Shown: one piece after another, positions 16,801 through 19,544 of the stretch
How the letters are laid out: each line of letters opens with the position of its first letter
How positions within the stretch are numbered: position 1 is the stretch's first letter
Program-made: the position numbers and the translations under genes
DNA from: Gammaproteobacteria bacterium
Lineage (GTDB): Bacteria > Pseudomonadota > Gammaproteobacteria > Pseudomonadales > Halomonadaceae
Direction of reading: 5' to 3'
DNA: 19,544 bases
Assembly: GCA_023485185.1 (NCBI GenBank)
Contig: JAMCZP010000205.1
Location: 1 to 19,544 of the forward strand
The notes under the pieces: generated by a model
What the model was told of the DNA's origin: nothing
What the model saw: only the letters and a program-made list of their open reading frames with translations
Database searches by the model: none

Positions 16801-17123
16801 AACACATCGTGAGCAGCGACCAGCATAGCCGTTGGGGGAAGCCAATTAAATAAGTGCCGAACAGGAGTAAAGCGCTTAGGATGCTGGAACCAGCGGCGCA
16901 AAGCGCGGCGTTTCTTGGCGATCCAGTATGATTGCGCACGCAGTATAGCAGGCACCCAAAAACAGATCGTAACGCTGCGCTCACCGCTACGAAAAGCATC
17001 GGCATGGCCTAAATTAGCAGGTAAGAGGCAGCTCACCAGCAGACCAGCCAGCCACCAACGCGCTATACCATAACGGCGTTGGCGCCGTGGTATAGCAGAC
17101 TGAGTATCATGCGCTGGTGACAT
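16761..17123 (-). CDS. Small secreted protein upstream of secA, candidate SecM-like secretion monitor
   Basis: I do not recognise a named family. The 120-aa product begins with a basic n-region (RRQRRYGIAR), a hydrophobic core WWLAGLLVSCLLPA (23-36) and an ADA site, so Sec signal peptidase would cut after residue 43. The rest is short and very basic (KKRRALRRW near 70-78). Near the C-terminus is RGPP at 111-114, six residues from the end. E. coli SecM, encoded at the same place next to secA, is a secreted 170-aa protein that stalls at RAGP four residues from its end. The Trp-Ile part of the SecM arrest motif is not seen. An AGGAGCAGG site lies 8-12 nt before the ATG. The stop is 63 nt before secA. 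The SecM role is inferred. Confidence 0.6.
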   Translation of the reverse strand: MSPAHDTQSAIPRRQRRYGIARWWLAGLLVSCLLPANLGHADAFRSGERSVTICFWVPAILRAQSYWIAKKRRALRRWFQHPKRFTPVRHLFNWLPPTAMLVAAHDVLTQRGPPSHRVSR

Positions 17124-17197
17124 GCTGTAGACCTGCTCCTGAGCGTGGTAAAGTCGGCTAATTGGTCATCGACCAGGATTGCCGACATCGTCATTAG

Positions 17198-17229
17198 CGG
17201 TACCCTAAGATATCGGTACCCTAGGAATT
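17198..17229. repeat. 16-bp imperfect tandem duplication in the dciA leader
   Basis: Units 17198-17213 (CGGTACCCTAAGATAT) and 17214-17229 (CGGTACCCTAGGAATT) match at 13 of 16 positions, including the first ten. Each holds the palindrome GGTACC. The second copy contains AGGA, the dciA ribosome-binding site, 9 nt before the ATG; in the first copy the matching place is AAGA. Confidence 0.7.
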
Positions 17230-17235
17230 AAGCGT

Positions 17236-17697
17236 ATGAGTATAAAGGTTAAGCGTTCTCACGCACAGCCCATTGCCCGCTTGCTATCAAACTCCGGCGA
17301 TATTAGTCAGTTAATGCGCCTGTCTCGCTTGATTGATCAGGCGCAGCGGCATTTGCGTGCCCACCTTCCCGAGGAAATGCGTGAGCATATTTTTGTGGGT
17401 GGATTTCGCGAAGGTCGCTTAACGCTAATTAGCGGCCAAGCCAGCTGGTTAACCTGGCTGCGTTTTGAACAGCGTCGCTTATTAGAGCTGCTTCACCAGC
17501 TACCCGGCTTTGAAGGCGTTAATGGCTTCACTTTCAAGGTACGGCCTGTGCGTCCTATTATGGCCCCGGCGCGCAATACTCGCAGCCTGTCAGCTGATGC
17601 GGGTAAAACATTAGCTGAGTGTGCAGAGGATACTACCGATCCTGCGCTTAAACGGGCGCTTGAGCGGCTAGCCTCTCATGCGCGACCGCTTAAATAG
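17236..17697 (+). CDS. dciA: DUF721-family protein, DciA-like DnaB helicase loader
   Basis: This 153-aa DUF721 protein matches the DciA type, which helps load the replicative helicase DnaB in bacteria lacking DnaC or DnaI. The conserved core lies at about 20-105: an N-terminal helical part (SQLMRLSRLIDQAQRHLRAHLPEEM), then the strands and helix LTLISGQASWLTWLRFEQRRLLELL, where the Ser-x-Trp-x-x-x-Leu pattern is typical. The C-terminal third is low in hydrophobic residues and likely disordered except for a short helix at the end. Start ATG 17236 has AGGA 9 nt upstream. A DUF721 gene in the ftsZ-lpxC-secA area is common in gammaproteobacteria. The function rests on family assignment. Confidence 0.88.
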   Translation: MSIKVKRSHAQPIARLLSNSGDISQLMRLSRLIDQAQRHLRAHLPEEMREHIFVGGFREGRLTLISGQASWLTWLRFEQRRLLELLHQLPGFEGVNGFTFKVRPVRPIMAPARNTRSLSADAGKTLAECAEDTTDPALKRALERLASHARPLK

Positions 17698-17757
17698 CAG
17701 GCTTCAATAAGCTGATTTTTTTGAATATATTTTCCATTTACCAGCTTTAGAATGCAT

Positions 17758-17781
17758 AAAGCACCGCATCGGCGGTGCTTT
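17758..17781. terminator. Bidirectional terminator between dciA and lpxC
   Basis: A perfect 9-bp stem, AAAGCACCG (17758-17766) with CGGTGCTTT (17773-17781), has a 6-nt loop CATCGG. It sits between convergent genes and ends in TTT in both directions. The T tracts are short, so strength is uncertain. Confidence 0.8.
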
Positions 17782-17838
17782 AAGAGTATAAGAAAACGAT
17801 TCAATAAATTTCAAAAGTGCCTCTAGCGAAGCTTAAGC

Positions 17839-18750
17839 TCATGCCATTGCCGGGGCTGCATAAGAGATAGGGGCAACGGCCTTCTCATCTTCAAAGGTGA
17901 CGATTTCATAGGCATCAGGTTGCGCCATAAGCTCACGGCAGAGCTGATTATTCAATGCATGGCCTGATTTCACACCGCGAAACTCACCAATTAGGCTATA
18001 ACCCAGCTGGTATAAATCTCCTATGGCATCCAATACTTTATGTTTAACAAACTCATCTTCGTAGCGAAGACCGCCTTCGTTAACGATACGATAATCGTCG
18101 ACCACGATGGCATTATCTAAACTGCCGCCCAGCGCCAAATTGTTTGAACGCAAAAACTCCAAGTCGCGCATAAAACCAAAGGTGCGTGCGCGCGATACTT
18201 CTTTAACGAATGACGTGGTTGAAAAATCAATTAGTGCTGTCTGCTTCTGCTGCTCAAAAACAGGATGGTCAAAATCAATCGCAAAAGAGACCTTAAAGCC
18301 CTGATGAGGCAGAAAAACAGCCTCTTTATCGCCATCAGTGACGGCAACGCGGTGCTTAATGCGTATAAACTTCTTCGCGGCATCCTGCTCTAAAATACCG
18401 GCAGATTGAATCAAGAATACAAACGGGCTAGCGCTACCGTCCATAATGGGCACTTCAGGCTCACTAACATCGACGTAAGCGTTATCAATACCTAGTCCGG
18501 CAAATGCTGACATTAAATGTTCAACGGTTGCTACTTTAACCCCGTTATAGGAAAGCGCCGTGCACAACTTTGTATCTTCTACCAATTCCGCACGTGCAGG
18601 CACGTGAGCCACGGGTTCCAGATCGGTTCTAACAAACACAATCCCTGTATTAGCTGGCGCCGGACGCAAAGCCAAATGAACTTTTTTACCAGAATGCAAA
18701 CCCACTCCGGTAGCGCGAATGACGTTTTGAAGGGTGCGTTGTCTGATCAT
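17839..18750 (-). CDS. lpxC: UDP-3-O-acyl-N-acetylglucosamine deacetylase
   Basis: LpxC is the zinc deacetylase that performs the committed step of lipid A synthesis in the cytosol. From ATG 18748-18750 the product is 303 aa and begins [10 protein letters not shown], as the family does; the open frame extends 18 codons upstream (to 18804) with an unlike-family leader, which I leave out. Zinc and catalytic residues are present: E77-H78 in [10 protein letters not shown]237 and D241 in [10 protein letters not shown], and H264 in SGHALNN. The C-terminus ends in a nonpolar tail (SYAAPAMA). E. coli LpxC needs such a tail for degradation by FtsH, so similar turnover control is likely (inference). 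No strong ribosome-binding site is visible. It follows ftsZ after 135 nt containing a large hairpin. Confidence 0.96.
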   Translation of the reverse strand: MIRQRTLQNVIRATGVGLHSGKKVHLALRPAPANTGIVFVRTDLEPVAHVPARAELVEDTKLCTALSYNGVKVATVEHLMSAFAGLGIDNAYVDVSEPEVPIMDGSASPFVFLIQSAGILEQDAAKKFIRIKHRVAVTDGDKEAVFLPHQGFKVSFAIDFDHPVFEQQKQTALIDFSTTSFVKEVSRARTFGFMRDLEFLRSNNLALGGSLDNAIVVDDYRIVNEGGLRYEDEFVKHKVLDAIGDLYQLGYSLIGEFRGVKSGHALNNQLCRELMAQPDAYEIVTFEDEKAVAPISYAAPAMA

Positions 18751-18821
18751 GGGCAGTGGGCTAACTCTAAAGACGGTGATTACCGCGAGGAAAAAAGTTA
18801 TCAAACAGTGTTCACTTTAAC

Positions 18822-18860
18822 AGCTAGCGAGCGTTTTAGCCAATAAAACGCTCGCTAGCT
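18822..18860. terminator. Perfect 17-bp inverted repeat between ftsZ and lpxC, likely terminator or attenuator
   Basis: AGCTAGCGAGCGTTTTA (18822-18838) is exactly complementary in reverse to 18844-18860, with a 5-nt loop GCCAA. In the ftsZ direction it begins 25 nt after the ftsZ stop. No T run follows the stem on the minus strand (GTTAAAGTG), so it may end or slow transcription, process the mRNA, or protect its 3' end. It separates ftsZ from lpxC. Confidence 0.7.
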
Positions 18861-18885
18861 ATTGCAATGAGCCTGATAAAGAGGG

Positions 18886-19544
18886 TCAATCCGCCTGACG
18901 GCGTAGAAACGCGGGGATATCCAAATAGTCGTCGGCTTCAGTAGTGCGACGTTTTTCAGGACGTGGCTTGGCAGCCGCCTCAGGTGCTTCAGAGCGTGCA
19001 GTTGCCTGCTGACGCATAACCGTAGGCTGCTGCAGCTTGCGATAATCAGAGGACGATTCCGCCGCCGAACGGCGTGCAGGTTCTCGTGCAGTGGTTTTAG
19101 GTTTGTGGCCATCCAAACCAGCGGCTACAACCGTTACCCGCAACTCATCTGACATTTCCATATCAATGGATGTACCCACGACGATAGTGGCATCTGGAGA
19201 CGCGAACTCCTGCACTGTGGCACCAACATCATTGAATTCGCCAATCGACAAATCGGGACCAGCAGTGATATTGACCAAAATACCGCGCGCACCATGAAGA
19301 TCGATATCTTCCAAAAGCGGACTACGGATCGCTTTCTCAGCGGCTTCACGTGCACGATTTTCGCCCGTTGCACCGCCAGTACCCATCATTGCCATGCCCA
19401 TTTCGGACATAACCGTGCGTACATCGGCAAAATCGACGTTAATAATACCTGGGCTGGTAATCAACTCTGCAATGCCTTGAACGGCGCCTAACAGCACATC
19501 GTTAGCGGCACTAAAAGCGGTAAGCAGCGTGGCATTCTTACCTA
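18886..19544 (-). CDS. ftsZ: Cell division protein FtsZ (5' part outside window)
   Basis: FtsZ is the tubulin-like GTPase that forms the division ring. The frame is open from the window edge; the visible 218 residues begin GKNATLLTAFSAANDVL, corresponding roughly to residue 174 of E. coli FtsZ. The T7 loop region NVDFADV, which supplies the catalytic aspartate to the neighbouring subunit, is present. It is followed by the C-terminal subdomain, a variable Arg- and Ala-rich linker, and the conserved tail DYLDIPAFLRRQAD, which binds FtsA and ZipA in E. coli. The GTP-binding glycine loop lies outside the window. The ftsZ-lpxC order is that of the dcw cluster end. Confidence 0.97.
   Translation of the reverse strand, partial: GKNATLLTAFSAANDVLLGAVQGIAELITSPGIINVDFADVRTVMSEMGMAMMGTGGATGENRAREAAEKAIRSPLLEDIDLHGARGILVNITAGPDLSIGEFNDVGATVQEFASPDATIVVGTSIDMEMSDELRVTVVAAGLDGHKPKTTAREPARRSAAESSSDYRKLQQPTVMRQQATARSEAPEAAAKPRPEKRRTTEADDYLDIPAFLRRQAD

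Noticed and set aside
16799..17005. 68-aa hydrophobic frame overlapping the small secreted-protein gene
   Set aside because: It has no clear ribosome-binding site, and its hydrophobic character follows from a frame shift of the basic 120-aa gene, which has a better start and signal peptide.
17163..17175. Small palindrome TGGTCATCGACCA between dciA and the divergent gene as an operator
   Set aside because: A 5-bp inverted repeat with a 3-nt gap is too short to support a call without further copies.

Overview
The window looks like chromosomal DNA of a gammaproteobacterium of the Halomonas/Vreelandella type. This is inferred from protein style and gene order, which resembles the corresponding Pseudomonas loci; no database search was run. 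Nearly all of it is conserved housekeeping sequence. I see no rRNA, tRNA, CRISPR array, prophage or insertion sequence. No gap between genes exceeds 300 bases.

Positions 1-6551 (minus strand) form one tightly packed transcription unit: comEC, msbA, lpxK, a Trm112-family gene, kdsB and ptpA, with overlapping or nearly touching ends. It makes the Kdo and lipid A 4'-phosphate parts of LPS, exports the lipid A core, and begins with the DNA-uptake channel gene. A DUF2062 membrane protein gene (6649-7200, plus) diverges from it. It converges on a lolD-lolC/E pair (7275-9261, minus) for lipoprotein release from the inner membrane.

Positions 9375-11531 hold a two-gene agmatine-to-putrescine operon, aguA-aguB, with a good sigma70-type promoter and a strong terminator. 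Converging on it is a minus-strand block: a Nudix/TenI-like fusion gene, argJ, secA and a small secreted-protein gene. A dciA gene (plus) diverges from that block and ends at a bidirectional terminator facing lpxC and ftsZ (both minus; ftsZ is cut by the window end).

Three things stand out. First, secA as given is frameshifted by an exact 7-bp tandem duplication, which would truncate an essential protein after residue 698. Second, the 120-aa gene directly upstream of secA looks like a secretion monitor: it has a signal peptide, an RGPP motif near its C-terminus, and complementary RNA segments in and after its last codons. It is a candidate SecM analogue. Third, short-period tandem repeats (12, 13 or 15 bp) sit exactly at the 3' ends of four unrelated genes: Trm112, DUF2062, aguA and secA. 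This suggests gene tails here are remodelled by slippage. The most unusual is a six-unit 13-bp array at 7189-7266.
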